A program made the translations under genes and the position numbers. A DNA stretch of 64,000 nucleotides from Corinectria fuckeliana (Eukaryota; Ascomycota; Sordariomycetes; Hypocreales; Nectriaceae): the NCBI GenBank assembly GCA_019137255.1, contig WPDH01000229.1, positions 1 through 64,000 of the forward strand, read 5' to 3'. Below the pieces are notes generated by a model. That model did no database searches, had not been told where the DNA came from, and was given only the letters and a program-made list of their open reading frames with translations. Of the stretch, positions 24,116-34,185 are shown in pieces. Within the stretch, counting starts at the first letter, position 1. Each line of letters starts with the position of its first letter.

Positions 24116-24380
24116 ATATGTCCTTGCTAACAAAGAAGGTAGTTACTATCTACTCATGTTTCCTGATGATAAACCTGTTCCAGAAAAGACAGCGGCTATA
24201 TAGAGCGACTATAACTTCGGATTCTGGCGTCAGTACTTAGAAGGTGAGCTCTTATGGCAGGTAGTAGGAAACCATCGCCCAGGAGGTTCAGCAAGACGTT
24301 GTAGATTCCCCTCGCTGACCCAGTCTTGGTCTTTGATTGACGACAAGGTAATTTCCCGGCGGGTCACGCGTGAATAATTT
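24116..24380 (+). pseudogene. Relic of a HET-type gene (C-terminal part)
   Basis: One frame reads N-K-E-G-S-Y-Y-L-L-M-F-P, a TAG at 24201, then F-G-F-W-R-Q-Y-L-E-G-E-L-L-W-Q-V and RRCRFPSLTQSWSLIDDKV before further stops. The order W/L-x-x-L...L-L-W...R-x-P-S-x-x-W-S-x-I-D resembles the conserved block after the HET domain (typically R-x-P-S-W-S-W-A-S-x-x-G). The TAG could derive from CAG by a RIP-type change. No intact HET domain lies upstream. Confidence 0.35.
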
Positions 24381-25296
24381 ATTAGTTAAAGTCGATAACG
24401 TGAATCTCGGTTCCTAGATGACTGAGCTTTTTCTGCAAACTGTGAAGGATAACTACGTCTTCGCGGTATCCTGAAGACGACGCTGACAAGGAGAAGGCCC
24501 GCTTCTGGTACAGTTCTCAGGGGGAAATGTCTGTAGAGTAAATGGCAACTCATATCAAAGAGATCACTTGGTCTTGCTCAAATTGAACTTGACGGCATGT
24601 GTGATATCCTCCAGCAAGTGGAAGGGAGTAAGTGCTCAGGTTTTATTGTTTGATGTTTTCGCTAGGCTAAAGAACGGTGATGGGAGAGCCCTACAAGTGA
24701 CGCACCTGCTGCTATTAAAGATGGTCGAAGGATCCAATCTACATTGGAATCGCCATGGCTTAAGGCTTAGATTAAGAAGGAAAAAATCAATTCGGGCTAG
24801 GAGCTCCGGAGAGGCACATTTACCAATTTTTTACTGTTCAGTACCGAGATGACAAGCGTTTAGTACGCGTTATCTAGAGCAAGAAAACTGAGCCCAACAA
24901 TAGGTCACCACCCTCACAATGGTTGGTCGTTTCCTCCTGCGCGTGTTCACTACAATTTCCAGACTTTATGTTTCAACTGGGCCACGACAGAAAGATGCGG
25001 GATAAACAGCCAAGACTCCAGTTCCAGTCTAGAAAACCCCGTCCCATGTCAAAAATATCAAATGCATTAAGAAAAGCTCGTCAAGAGAACGAACGACAGG
25101 CAGGAATCCTAGGAGTGCATCGTTTTTTACATCGCGTTTAGAGATACGAGCGCTGTTGAGGACTAACGACTCCGCGGAAACAATCCCAAGCCAGCCAGCC
25201 AGCCAGCAAGCACTGTCTACGCCGACACATCGGGAAAAGAAATTAAACAAAAAGTGCGAAAACCCGTAAAAAAATAACGCTTGTAAAGGCATGTTG
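24381..25296. other. Gene-free stretch
   Basis: No convincing gene. (CAGC)n-like repeats (CCAGCCAGCCAGCCAGC) occur at 25190-25207. A plus-strand frame at 24568-24852 has no recognised domain. Confidence 0.4.
25269..25277 (-). terminator. Poly-T terminator of tRNA-Met
   Basis: On the minus strand a run of T lies about 20 nt after the tRNA 3' end, the usual RNA polymerase III stop. Confidence 0.5.
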
Positions 25297-25368
25297 TAGC
25301 AATTGCACGTTTCGATCGTGCGACCTCCGGGTTATGAGCCCGGCGCGCTTCCACTGCGCCAAATTGCT
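25297..25368 (-). tRNA. tRNA-Met(CAT), elongator type
   Basis: The minus strand folds into a complete 72-nt cloverleaf without intron. The acceptor stem AGCAATT/AATTGCT is perfectly paired, followed by discriminator A. The D arm is GCGC-AGTGGAA-GCGC, the anticodon arm CCGGG-CTCATAA-CCCGG with anticodon CAT, the variable loop AGGTC, and the T arm GCACG-ATCGAAA-CGTGC. The sequence resembles fungal elongator tRNA-Met rather than initiator, whose anticodon stem carries three G-C pairs in another context. Confidence 0.93.
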
Positions 25369-25960
25369 TTTATTGGTTGAAAGACATCCTTCTGGATCAT
25401 CCTTATCACTGCAAGGTCCAAAGTGCAGCACACCCTCGCGCTACCAATACCAAACAACAAACGTGATGACCTCCGGATGACAATTAGACTCATTGATCGG
25501 AGTAGTTGCACACCCCTAAATAATGGCAGTACGTAGCGCGAAGACGATCTTTGGATGGAGTTCTTTTTATGCCGCTCCTCTTGTCTTCTGGCAGTGTCAA
25601 CATTCAACTGTTCAGAGCGACCTCGTTTTATGTTTGTATCAGACGAAGTGAAAGGAGCTTTGGTTGGTTTGCTTGGATTCCAGCAGGGGCTGTGCGTGTA
25701 TTACAGAGCAAGGCTGTCGCTATCTTAAATTCATCTTCATCTTCGCACATCTTCCCTTCGGTATCAAAACCTATCATAAACGTCGTCTCTTCCCCAAGAG
25801 CACGAGAATTGTGAGTCAACCTTCTCCGAGCAGGCGTCCGAGGCACACCAACCGGTGACTGTGCCGACGTGACGTCTGCATCTATATCGCCCACATCGAA
25901 AGAATCAACACCGGACTCTTCCGTCCTCCTCATCCAGATCACCACTGACCAAGCCCTGAC
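25369..25960. other. Intergenic between tRNA and acetyltransferase
   Basis: No gene recognised. It contains the 3' flank of the acetyltransferase gene and the 5' flank of the tRNA. Confidence 0.4.
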
Positions 25961-27466
25961 TCAAAGCCCCTGGGGGGCCTCGGCGTACTTTCGCAAGACC
26001 GGGTCGCTGAGAAGCCTCTCCATGGCCGACGTCTCAACACCGACAAACGCCTCGATACCGCCCCGCTTGGGGTCCGGGAGCACGATCTGCATGGTGTGCG
26101 TGACTCCGACGGCCGGCGGCCTCAAGGCGTGCATCTTGCCGCCCAGCGCGGAACCCCACTCGATGTCGTAGAAAGGGAACTCGCGCCATGTCGACTGGAT
26201 CATGTGGGCACCGGGCATGTCGAGGAAGACGACGGGCGCCAGTCTGTTCACGTCCTCGAGACGATCCACGACGGTGATGAGCTCGTCCAGGTACGTGTCC
26301 TCGGCCTTGATGAGGGCCCGGCGCACGAGGATGGCCAGGTCGGCGAGGGAAGCCTCGTTGACGACCTTGTTGAGGTCTAGCATGGCTGGGGCAAAGCCGA
26401 GGATGTTGCCGATGGTGAACTTGTGAACCGACACTCCGGCTCGTCGACGAGCGTCGAGAGCAATGCCGACCTGCGAGGGACCCGTGGCGGGTGCCTCGGC
26501 GCCGGCCTCGGGTGAAGACAGGTTGGGGTGCTGGGCCACCATGGTGGAACGCCAGATGAGTGCCGTCAGGGCATCGTTGGTAGAGGTGAAGGCTGGGAGC
26601 TCCTCGTCCTTGAGGAGCTTCGCGTTGGCCGGCGAGGCGTCCTCCTTGAGAAGAGCAAGCTTCTCGGGAGAAAAATAGAAGACGTGGCCGTGGTGGTTGG
26701 GGGTGGACAGCTTAGGCGGGACTGCGGTGGGCGTGAAGGGGAGCTCGATGTACTCGTGATGGGCCAGGTCCAGGTCGGAGTAAACCCCAGAGACCTGCAT
26801 CAGCTTGGCCCGGTCCGCCGAGGGGATCTCGACGGGGTGCGTGATGGGGAGGCCTTGCGCGCGGCGGACGTCCTCGGCGAGGATCTCGGCGAACTTGTAC
26901 GCGGTGGTGTGGTCGCAGTAGGCGTGGAGGGTGGTGAAGTTGAGCAGCAGGCCGCCCCGGATGAAGTTGGCCTGCATCATGGTGACGGTCAGGTGGTCGC
27001 CGGCGCCGGGCCACTCGCCGCCGAGGCCGCGCCTGCAGACCAGGTCGGGGTCCAGGTCGGACGCCGGGAAGCCCCGGGCCTTGAGCTCCGCAAAGGACGG
27101 GAAGGCCCCCTCGGCGCGGAGGTCCTTGACGGCAAAGTCCTCGATCTCGTCGCCGTAGTGGCGGAGCTGCAACAGACCGGCCTGCTTGCCCTCCAGGGGA
27201 ACGGCCTCGCAGCCGGCGACGGGCGTGCGGTCCTTGAAGGACTTGTAGCTCGTCTTCAGCAGGGCGGCGAGGGCCTCCATGTCGTAGTCCTCGGGCAGCT
27301 CGAAGAAGAAGATGTTGCGCACCCAGCCCTTGGGGCCGATCTGCTCGGTGGGCAGGAGGGGAGGGGCCAGATCGGGTATGGCAGTGACATTGATGGAAGC
27401 CCCGTGCTTCTCGGCGACGGCTGGCCCATCAATAGACACGACCTCGACCGGGATTGTGGTGCTCAT
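25961..27466 (-). CDS. BAHD-type O-acyltransferase (trichothecene 3-O-acetyltransferase-like)
   Basis: Predicted CoA-dependent acyltransferase, 501 aa, intronless. I chose Met 27466 (MSTTIPVEV) because the 38 extra codons of the longer frame (to 27580) look like leader sequence. The catalytic HxxxD motif is visible as HAYCD near residue 197, and the structural DFGWG motif appears as DIEWG near the C-terminus (K-M-H-A-L-R-P-P follows). An N-D-A-L-T-A-L-I-W-R block, typical of the C-terminal lobe, is also present. The fungal branch (PF02458) includes enzymes that acetylate secondary metabolites, some for self-protection. No biosynthetic cluster surrounds it, so the substrate is open. Confidence 0.82.
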   Translation of the reverse strand: MSTTIPVEVVSIDGPAVAEKHGASINVTAIPDLAPPLLPTEQIGPKGWVRNIFFFELPEDYDMEALAALLKTSYKSFKDRTPVAGCEAVPLEGKQAGLLQLRHYGDEIEDFAVKDLRAEGAFPSFAELKARGFPASDLDPDLVCRRGLGGEWPGAGDHLTVTMMQANFIRGGLLLNFTTLHAYCDHTTAYKFAEILAEDVRRAQGLPITHPVEIPSADRAKLMQVSGVYSDLDLAHHEYIELPFTPTAVPPKLSTPNHHGHVFYFSPEKLALLKEDASPANAKLLKDEELPAFTSTNDALTALIWRSTMVAQHPNLSSPEAGAEAPATGPSQVGIALDARRRAGVSVHKFTIGNILGFAPAMLDLNKVVNEASLADLAILVRRALIKAEDTYLDELITVVDRLEDVNRLAPVVFLDMPGAHMIQSTWREFPFYDIEWGSALGGKMHALRPPAVGVTHTMQIVLPDPKRGGIEAFVGVETSAMERLLSDPVLRKYAEAPQGL

Positions 27467-27902
27467 GTTGGAACTTGGGAGAAGGGATCGAGCCACTTGA
27501 GAAACGAGATTGTGAGAGGTTGCCGATGGGAGTACGAAGTATAGCAGAGTCTTGGGGAAAGGGTAATAAAGAGCCCGCAAGGATTTAGGGGTGAGAAGTT
27601 TGAAATGCTTGTCAAGGTTGTCTTAAGTCATGCAGGAGCTGACATGAAATGGAGCACATCATATACTCTTGCAGAGCCGTTATCTCTCTGCGCCTCCCCC
27701 GGATGATTCTCCCAACGCGTGCAAGGCGCCAGGGGAATCATAGAGGTCTGTAGGGGGTTCGAATTCGGCCGTTGACTTTGCGTCTAGTTACGGATTGGGA
27801 AGGAGGCCTGGTTCCCATGTCGATGGAAGAGCCAGCATGGTCCCCCCTGACACGCCATCAAACCCGCCATGATACGACGTACGCGGTGCCTGGTCTCTGG
27901 GG

Positions 27903-27976
27903 TGTTGGTTGTTGGTTGTTGGTTGTTGGTTGTTGGTTGTTGGTCGTTGGTTGTTGGCTGTTGGCTGTTGGTTGTT
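27903..27976. repeat. (GTTGGTT)n minisatellite, 7-bp unit
   Basis: About ten near-perfect copies of a 7-bp G/T-only unit with a few C substitutions toward the right end. The G-runs are only pairs. Confidence 0.93.
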
Positions 27977-28217
27977 GCGCAGGCCTGCTCCTCCAGGGAT
28001 CTGCTCGGTAGGGATGGCCCAGATCTAACGCTACAGTGGACAGATTAGACCTAAAGCAGATTGGACGCATTAAGCTAGCACAGATGGGCTGGGAACACGT
28101 AACCCACGGGTGGGGCAATGCTTGTTTCGTTTCCCTGCTAGACTCAGTCTGAACTAACACCAAGCCCGGCACCAGGAAAGACACACTCCACATCCCGGGC
28201 AGCCGTTGAAGGTAGTC

Positions 28218-28305
28218 GGTGGCGTTGACGAAACGTCTCGCCTTCCCAAGAGAGGGCTAATGGTGGCGTTGACGAAACGTCTCGCCTTCCCAAGAGAGGG
28301 CTAAT
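28218..28305. repeat. Perfect 44-bp tandem duplication
   Basis: The unit starting GGTGGCGTTGACGAAACG and ending GAGAGGGCTAAT occurs at 28218-28261 and again at 28262-28305 without a single difference. It implies a recent event, or a sequencing or assembly artefact. Confidence 0.95.
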
Positions 28306-29770
28306 GAGATTCAATGGTTCGATAGTTTCAATGGCCAGTACCGTCGACCCCGACAACCCGGTTAGGGATATTAAACTCAATATGCACAAGCCCCGGTTTT
28401 GGTCATATGTAAAGGTGCCTAGATCAGAGCTGATTTATCGTATATCAGTTAGTAAAGGTACCCAGCTCTTAACCATTTAATAAGGGAAGCTTATGGCGAG
28501 TGGTGGTGGCAAGGTGACCAAAGGCACCACCTTTTAACATTTGTATTCCCTGTGACCTACGGATAGTGCTGTACGGGCCACAAGGATTGAATAGGTTAAT
28601 TGCTCAAGCTCTCGCATAAATGCTCCATAACAACTCCATAGATCCATAGAGATGCTCTGATAGGATCCGTGATGCTGAGAAATGCCCCCTATTTGTTGTT
28701 CAGCATGCAGCTGTTAGTGCGCACATCCTGCATACATGTAGCGGGACCCCTTATACGGCACAAGCTAGGTACGAATGCTTGTACTAGTACAGCTGGGCTG
28801 GTAGACAGACAATTAGCCTTTCAACCTTTGTGGCCTGTACCTAGTCGAGGTGGATATCCGAGGCCAGAGACGCCGCAAACGCAAACGCAAACGACTCGTA
28901 TGTAGACCTCCATACATACGCACATGCCGCGGAGCAGCCCGAGTGGCTCGACGATCCAAATATCCGATCTCCTCGATACCATCGTCGGGGGTCCGCGCTG
29001 ACCATGGAGCCGAGCCCGCTTCCGACAGACGGACATCCGGCGGGTCCGCGTCCACGGAGTCCACTTCCGCGACCCGGTGTTTCAGTGGGGGGCCGCCCAG
29101 GATATCCATCTAGTCTCCTGCCTCCTTTGGGCCCCGTCCCCCCGAAAGCTAAGTAGATATCCTGGCATCAGACCCTCGCAGGCAGGGCAGGCGGCAGAGC
29201 AAAAGGGAAGAGGGAAAACGCCACAGCATGGGTGAACGTGGATTGGCATGCCGGGGACAACCCTACTCGCACCGCCGCGCAAGGCAGCACCGAATGCGGA
29301 CTCGTCCAGCGCCCGTCATGCCATGATACCTACTGCGCGATTCCTTTTGCCCGGGGTGTCATCGGCTGTCCCTCTCCTCCTCCTTCCTCCGCCCCCGATG
29401 TGATTCGAAACGGACCCGGGCCAGTCACGGTGGTCGTCGAGGGTGATTGGGTCCCGGGATGTAAGTAGGAGCGGAACGTGATGGGGATAATGGATTCGGT
29501 CAGCCAGCCGGCCAGCCATCCATCCAGTTTCCCCCCGTGCCTTGCATGCGTTCGCGGCTTTTGGCACGAACCCAGCAATCTATTAAGAAGTCCCCGCGTA
29601 CCTGAACCAACGCCTTTGGGAGAGGGTCACTAGTCATGAACACAGTTTCCGCCACTGACGTCCCCGACTCCCGTCTCCGTCTCTGTATCCGTTCTGTCGG
29701 GTCGTCGACAGCATCTCCATCTGCGTAACCCAACTCTGTTGGCAACGGGCAAGCCGAATCTTGGGGAATC

Positions 29771-31207
29771 ATGACCATCGACCCAACCATCCTGGCCATC
29801 TTCGGGCCTGCACCCGAGGGCCTCGACCTGGAAGACCAACTGGTCACGTCCTACAACATCGTCGTGTGCGTCGTGCTGGGCGTCGCCGCGGCCTTCGTTG
29901 CGCTGCGGTTCTGGGTGCGCAAGTACTTCAAGGGCTCTCCCCTCTGGTACGATGACTGGGCCATCGTCTTTGCTCTTGTAAGTCCATTGCCGGGCTGGCT
30001 TTGTCTGCCACGGTGTCTCGGCACGGGATACATGCGGCTAACCATTGCCTCGACCCGAATAGATCTGCACGAGCTCGACGGTAGCAACCCAAATCCTGGG
30101 TAGGTGAGGGTCGATTAGACACGGCATTGATGTTCGGTTGAAGGCTGACCTGCTCTCTTACAGCTGGAAACCACGGCGCCGGCGAGCATATTTGGTCTAA
30201 CAACATTCAACGGTTCATCAAACTAGTCAAGGTATGCAACTTTTCCATTTGAGACCTCTCCCGATGAAGCGTACTTTGAGACTCACCAGGTGTCGGCCAG
30301 CTTGTATACGCGGAGCCGTACTTGTACGCGTTGGCAGTCACCTCGACAAAAGCCAGCATCCTCCTCCTGTACCACCGCCTCTTCCGCGCCAAGGTCGACT
30401 CGAACCGCGTCTTTTCCATCATGTTCTGGGCGGCAGTCATGCTGACGAGCGTCTACCCGTTTGTTCTATGGATCACCATGGCCTGCGCGTGCCGGCCGGT
30501 AAGCTACTACTGGACCCAGTATCTGGGCGCCAAGGGCTCCTGCATCGACACGCACCTGTTCTTCCTCCTTCTCGGCATCGTCAACATGCTCAACGACATC
30601 GTCATCCTCCTCGTGCCTATCCCGAGGATCCTGCAGCTGCACTTGCAGAAGAGAGTCAAGGCGTCCATCTGCGGCATCATGTTGCTTGGCAGCTTGTAAG
30701 CGACCTTGATACTCCCCCTTGTTGCCCTAGCCAGGGGAGCCTTTGCTAACTCTTCCAAGCGTCTGCGTCGCAAGCATCGTGCGAATCTACTACCTCAACG
30801 GGCTTTTCAAGAACGCCGACGTCGCATGGTGGATGGGCCCTTCCTTCGCCTGGTCCAGCATCGAGCCGTCCGTGGCCATCATCTCGGCGTGCCTGCCCAC
30901 GCTCGCACCGCTCTTCCGAATGGGCCGCAACAAGTCTTCGAGCAACGACTACTACGTCAGCGACCGGACCGGGCAGTCGGGAAACGGGCATATCAATTCG
31001 CGCAACGTGGCGGGCCGCTTCAACGCGGGCCACTCGAGGATCGAGGACGACGAGGTCGAGCTCACGTACAAGGTGCAGGGCGGCGATGCGTCGTCGAGGA
31101 GCAGTCCGCCGAGCCAGGGGAGCTCGGAGTACGACCGCGGCATCTTGGTCAGGACGCAGGTGTCGGTCATGACCCAGGGCCGGGGCGACCATGGACGACA
31201 CGAGTAG
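29771..31207 (+). CDS. PTH11-like / fungal rhodopsin-domain integral membrane protein
   Basis: 384-aa seven-helix membrane protein. Exons are 29771-29977, 30064-30100, 30164-30231, 30301-30695 and 30760-31207, with canonical GT/AG ends and frame kept throughout. Family marks: an extracellular N-terminus, TM1 with RFWVRKYF, W-Y-D-D-W before TM2, then LVYAEPYLYALAVTSTKASI and L-Y-H-R-L-F, C-x-P-V-x-Y-Y-W, and a late helix ending R-I-Y-Y-L. The cytoplasmic tail of about 100 residues is polar and Ser/Arg-rich. PTH11-like receptors sense surfaces or ligands in plant-associated fungi. This protein lacks a CFEM domain, so receptor function is an inference. Confidence 0.85.
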
Positions 31208-32368
31208 AGTGGACGGAAGGCCGGTGGACAAGGCATTGGTTTGTCTACGGAAAGCCTGCATGGTGGCGTTGGTGTCCCCCCCCTGTAAATGAGAAAACAA
31301 GCACACACATACACGGTACCTACTACTGTTGCCACTACACCAGTCGTTCGTTAATCAACATCGGACAATCCGAAAGAAGATGGCACATGGCGCCAACGTT
31401 GCCAGCCGTGAGACCCAGGACACAACCACGATGCAGATCCTTCACAGTCGATTCTCATGCACGCCGCCCAATGTGACACAAAGCCCGCTCGGTGTTCCAA
31501 GAGGATGGCTTGCCCTGTACCTGTATGCACCTGACCTGCATATCAAACATAACTACGGCCATTGGCTACGGGGCCAGCGGGGCGAGGTTCTCTGTAAGCC
31601 GAAGGACGGGAGGAACTGAATCCATGCCGAGCAGCGACAAGGAGGCAACAACAATTGGCAAGGGTCCTTTCTCTTTTCCGAATTGCCGGACTCAACTGCC
31701 TTCATCGTGTCACAGGCCAGGTTGATTAGCTCCCCCTTGGCATGTTTTCTTGCAGTCTTGTCTTTCATCGTAAGCATTTTATTTACGGGGTTTTGCTTGG
31801 CGGTTGGCGGGTTTGCGGATATGCCCCGTCACGCCACTGCATGTGCCGGGATGTCTAAGATTCACAGCTGCCGGGGTCCCATGTCGGGGATCCACGGAAC
31901 GGCTTCGGCCACTAGAGAAAGAGTGGTGCCGCTGGGGAGTCCGGGAAGATAATTCGTACATATAGACAAGTACCCAACGGCTAATTGTTCTAGAGATCTG
32001 GTTCACTGGCGGGTGTTACGGCTAGAATCCTCGTCCACCTAGATTAGTCTTCCGTCTGTGCTCGCTCCGGTTCGGCAATCTCTTTGCGGCGCGTCTGCTC
32101 CGGACGTAGTAAGTCAGTTGTGTGTTTGTTTGTTTGCCAACTGCTTGCGCAACGCCGTGCAAAGAAAGATGCCACAGTGATTAGACGTCTCCGTAGCAAA
32201 CAAGGCCACTTCAAAACGCCCCCATGCTCGTTCTCTCTCTCCTCTCCCGCCGCCTCTCCCCGGTTGTCCCATTCAAGCCATGATCCCCCCCCCCCTCCTC
32301 CTCCTCCTCCTCCTAGCCTAGAGAACTCCACAAAAGAAAGAAGAAGAAAAGAAAACGAAGTGGTCAAA
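31208..32368. other. Intergenic and pyrimidine-rich leader
   Basis: No gene recognised at 31208-32060. Before the next ATG there is a CT-rich leader with a run of C and (CCT)n at about 32286-32315, common in fungal promoters and leaders. Confidence 0.45.
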
Positions 32369-32866
32369 ATGTGCGTCTTGGGCCAAGTCAACTGCACGTC
32401 CTGCTACGGCCTCCACATGGTTCGGATCCATCGCTGTCGCGGCCTGCTGGACCGGCATCCTGGCTTTCCCACCGCTGCAGTGTTCCACGTCAAGCTGTTC
32501 TGCTGGAGCCCCAGCCCCGGCTGCGAAAGCCTCGTCTTCCACAAGTCGCCCATCAGCATGGGCCACTGCCACACCTGTCGCTCGGAGGCGGACGAGCCGC
32601 TCTCGGGTAAGTCCCTTCTCAAGGCGCGTGCCGAAGCTTGGCATGTCTTGCCCTGGGTTGGCATAGACATGGACCTGGTGAATGCGTGTACCTTGTATCG
32701 CCTTTCTAACCCATCAGTAGAGGACGTCATTGAAGATCTGGCGAGGTCTTGCTGGCAGATCGTTAGGGACAGATCGTCGCCGCGGAACCGGTCCAGAGCG
32801 CCGGGGCAGTCCGGCTCGCACCACAGCAGCTTCAGTGAAGGATCTCGCTTTGCAAGTTTAGAATAG
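32369..32866 (+). CDS. Small Cys-rich hypothetical protein
   Basis: The start MCVLGQVNCTSCYGLH follows a pyrimidine-rich leader with AAAATG context. Exon 1 is 32369-32606 and exon 2 begins at 32721 (or 32718), giving 127 or 128 aa. Exon 1 encodes eight cysteines (C2, C9, C12, C23, C45, C52, C67, C70), including two C-x-x-C pairs, which suggests zinc binding. Exon 2 is Ser/Arg-rich and probably disordered. The donor is GTAAGT, the branch site CTAAC, and the acceptor the doublet CAGTAG. The 114-bp intron is a multiple of three and has no stop, so retention gives a 165-aa form. There is no signal peptide. Similar short Cys-rich proteins of unknown role occur in many ascomycetes. Confidence 0.5.
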   Translation: MCVLGQVNCTSCYGLHMVRIHRCRGLLDRHPGFPTAAVFHVKLFCWSPSPGCESLVFHKSPISMGHCHTCRSEADEPLSGKSLLKARAEAWHVLPWVGIDMDLVNACTLYRLSNPSVEDVIEDLARSCWQIVRDRSSPRNRSRAPGQSGSHHSSFSEGSRFASLE

Positions 32867-33076
32867 GTAGACCCGAGGAACTGCGCAACTTGCCCCGGGC
32901 TGAATCTTCTGCCTGTTCGCCTGCGAGATCGCACCACCTATGGAGTGAGGGTAGCTTAGACACTTTAGGCCGCTTTTTAGTCTATTTGTCTAGGCGCTCT
33001 ATCTCTACAACGAAGACTAGTTCTAGTCGGTGGAAACAAAACCGTTATCCATGCCCTGAACAATCTCATAAACACG
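32867..33076. other. Short intergenic segment
   Basis: No gene; part of it looks like 3' flank shared with the SDR duplication to the right. Confidence 0.4.
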
Positions 33077-33165
33077 CTACTTCTTATTAGTCTGCTCTTC
33101 AACCTCCATTCCAGTAAGCTCGGAGCTCAACATCCACAACTTCCTCAACCCCTTCGTTATGCAAC
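33077..33165 (-). pseudogene. 3' fragment of a second SDR gene
   Basis: On the minus strand this encodes L-R-K-L-W-M-L-S-S-E-L-T-G-M-E-V-E-E and a short Lys tail before TAG (33079-33077). That matches the C-terminus of the neighbouring SDR pseudogene (K-S-W-A-L-S-S-E-L-T-G-V-K-V-Q-E). The nucleotide similarity extends into the 3' flank (GCTCGGAGCTCAAC shared), so it is a diverged duplicate end, not chance. Confidence 0.65.
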
Positions 33166-33315
33166 ACACGCGCCCCATAGGGCTATTATTTATCAACGAG
33201 GGTTGATTGTATCAGAGACTAGCTAGAAAATAGTCTATAGCAAAGTCCATGTCTAATTAGTACGTAGAAACGAGATGGCTATCCATGTCCTTCAATCTCG
33301 CAAACTCCCCATCTG

Positions 33316-34185
33316 CTACTCCTGGACTTTCACGCCAGTGAGCTCGGAGCTCAACGCCCACGACTTCGTCTCCCCTTCCTCATCAAACGCGTGCGGGCCG
33401 TATCCCGGGTGCACCGCCACGGCGTGGACGCCGCGCGGGCCGTAGACGCGGTCGATGTAGTTGGCCGTCCAGATGTTGGCCGTCTTGGACTGCCCGTAGC
33501 TGACCCATGGGTCGTACTTCGCCGTCATGTTGACGTCGTCCCAGTTGACGGCCGAGTACCTGTGCACGGCGGATGTCAGGGCGACGACGCGCGAGTTGAA
33601 GGCGGGCGTGCTGATGCTGAGGAGGGTGGGGAGGAGCAAGGCTGTCAGCGCGAAGTGGGCGAGGTGGTTCACGCCGAATTGCTGCTCGAAGCCGTCGGCC
33701 GTCTTGGTTCCTTCTGGCGTCGCCATGACTCCTAGATTGGCACTATGTCAGCTTCATTGCCCGCAGACGGACGTTTGGATGCAGGGCGCGGGATGCGTAC
33801 CGGCGTTGTTCACTAAGACGTTGAGCTTGCTCGACTTGGAAAGGAACGTCTCCGCGGCCTTCTTAACCGAGTCGAGCGAGTTCATATCCATCTCGATCAC
33901 CTCCAGCTTACCGCCACTGCTAGATGCCTTGAGCATGCCATCAACGACACCCTTAGCTTTGGTCAGGTCACGGGCCGTGACGAAGACGTCAGCTCCGGTG
34001 ACCAAGAGTGCCCGCGCCGTCTCAGCACCGAAACCAGAAGTACCGCCTGTGACGAGTGCAACCTTGCCGGCCCACTTGCCAACAAGACCGTTGTCGCGAG
34101 TGAGCTAAAGTGCAGTAGGCCGTGCGTCGCCTAGTCCCTTGGGGCTGACAAAGAGCTCGGCGTAGGGGTTGAGCTGGTCGGACAT
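33316..34185 (-). pseudogene. Short-chain dehydrogenase/reductase pseudogene
   Basis: Rossmann-fold SDR, two exons (34185-33801 and 33731-33316, 69-bp intron at 33732-33800). Visible marks: KVALVTGGTSGFG (cofactor glycine motif), D-V-F-V-T-A-R-D, N-V-L-V-N-N-A-G at the exon end, G-V-N-H-L-A-H-F, and the catalytic Y-G-Q-S-K. Two lesions: codon 27 is TAG (34107-34105), where the family normally has Gln, fitting CAG to TAG; and after A-V-H-P-G the text jumps to Y-G-P-H-A-F-D-E-E, the family's last segment, so roughly 60-70 residues are missing in frame. ATG 34185 fits family N-termini (M-S-D-Q-L-N-P-Y). A protein made from a downstream start would still lack part of the substrate lobe. Confidence 0.8.

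Larger units (their letters stand above)
27467..29770. other. 2.3-kb gene-free stretch containing two tandem repeats
   Basis: No gene was recognised. It holds the (GTTGGTT)n minisatellite, the 44-bp duplication listed separately, and a small (GCAAAC)3 at about 28873-28890. The right end is the promoter of the PTH11-like gene. Confidence 0.45.

Noticed and set aside
25961..27466. Trichothecene gene cluster
   Set aside because: Only an acyltransferase family match; no terpene synthase or P450 nearby.
26528..27544. 338-aa plus-strand ORF opposite the acetyltransferase
   Set aside because: Val/Gly/Leu-rich antisense shadow of a GC-rich gene; the minus strand has the real motifs.
32404..32937. 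177-aa minus ORF across the small Cys-rich gene
   Set aside because: The plus strand has a good leader, intron signals and Cys pattern; this looks like antisense.
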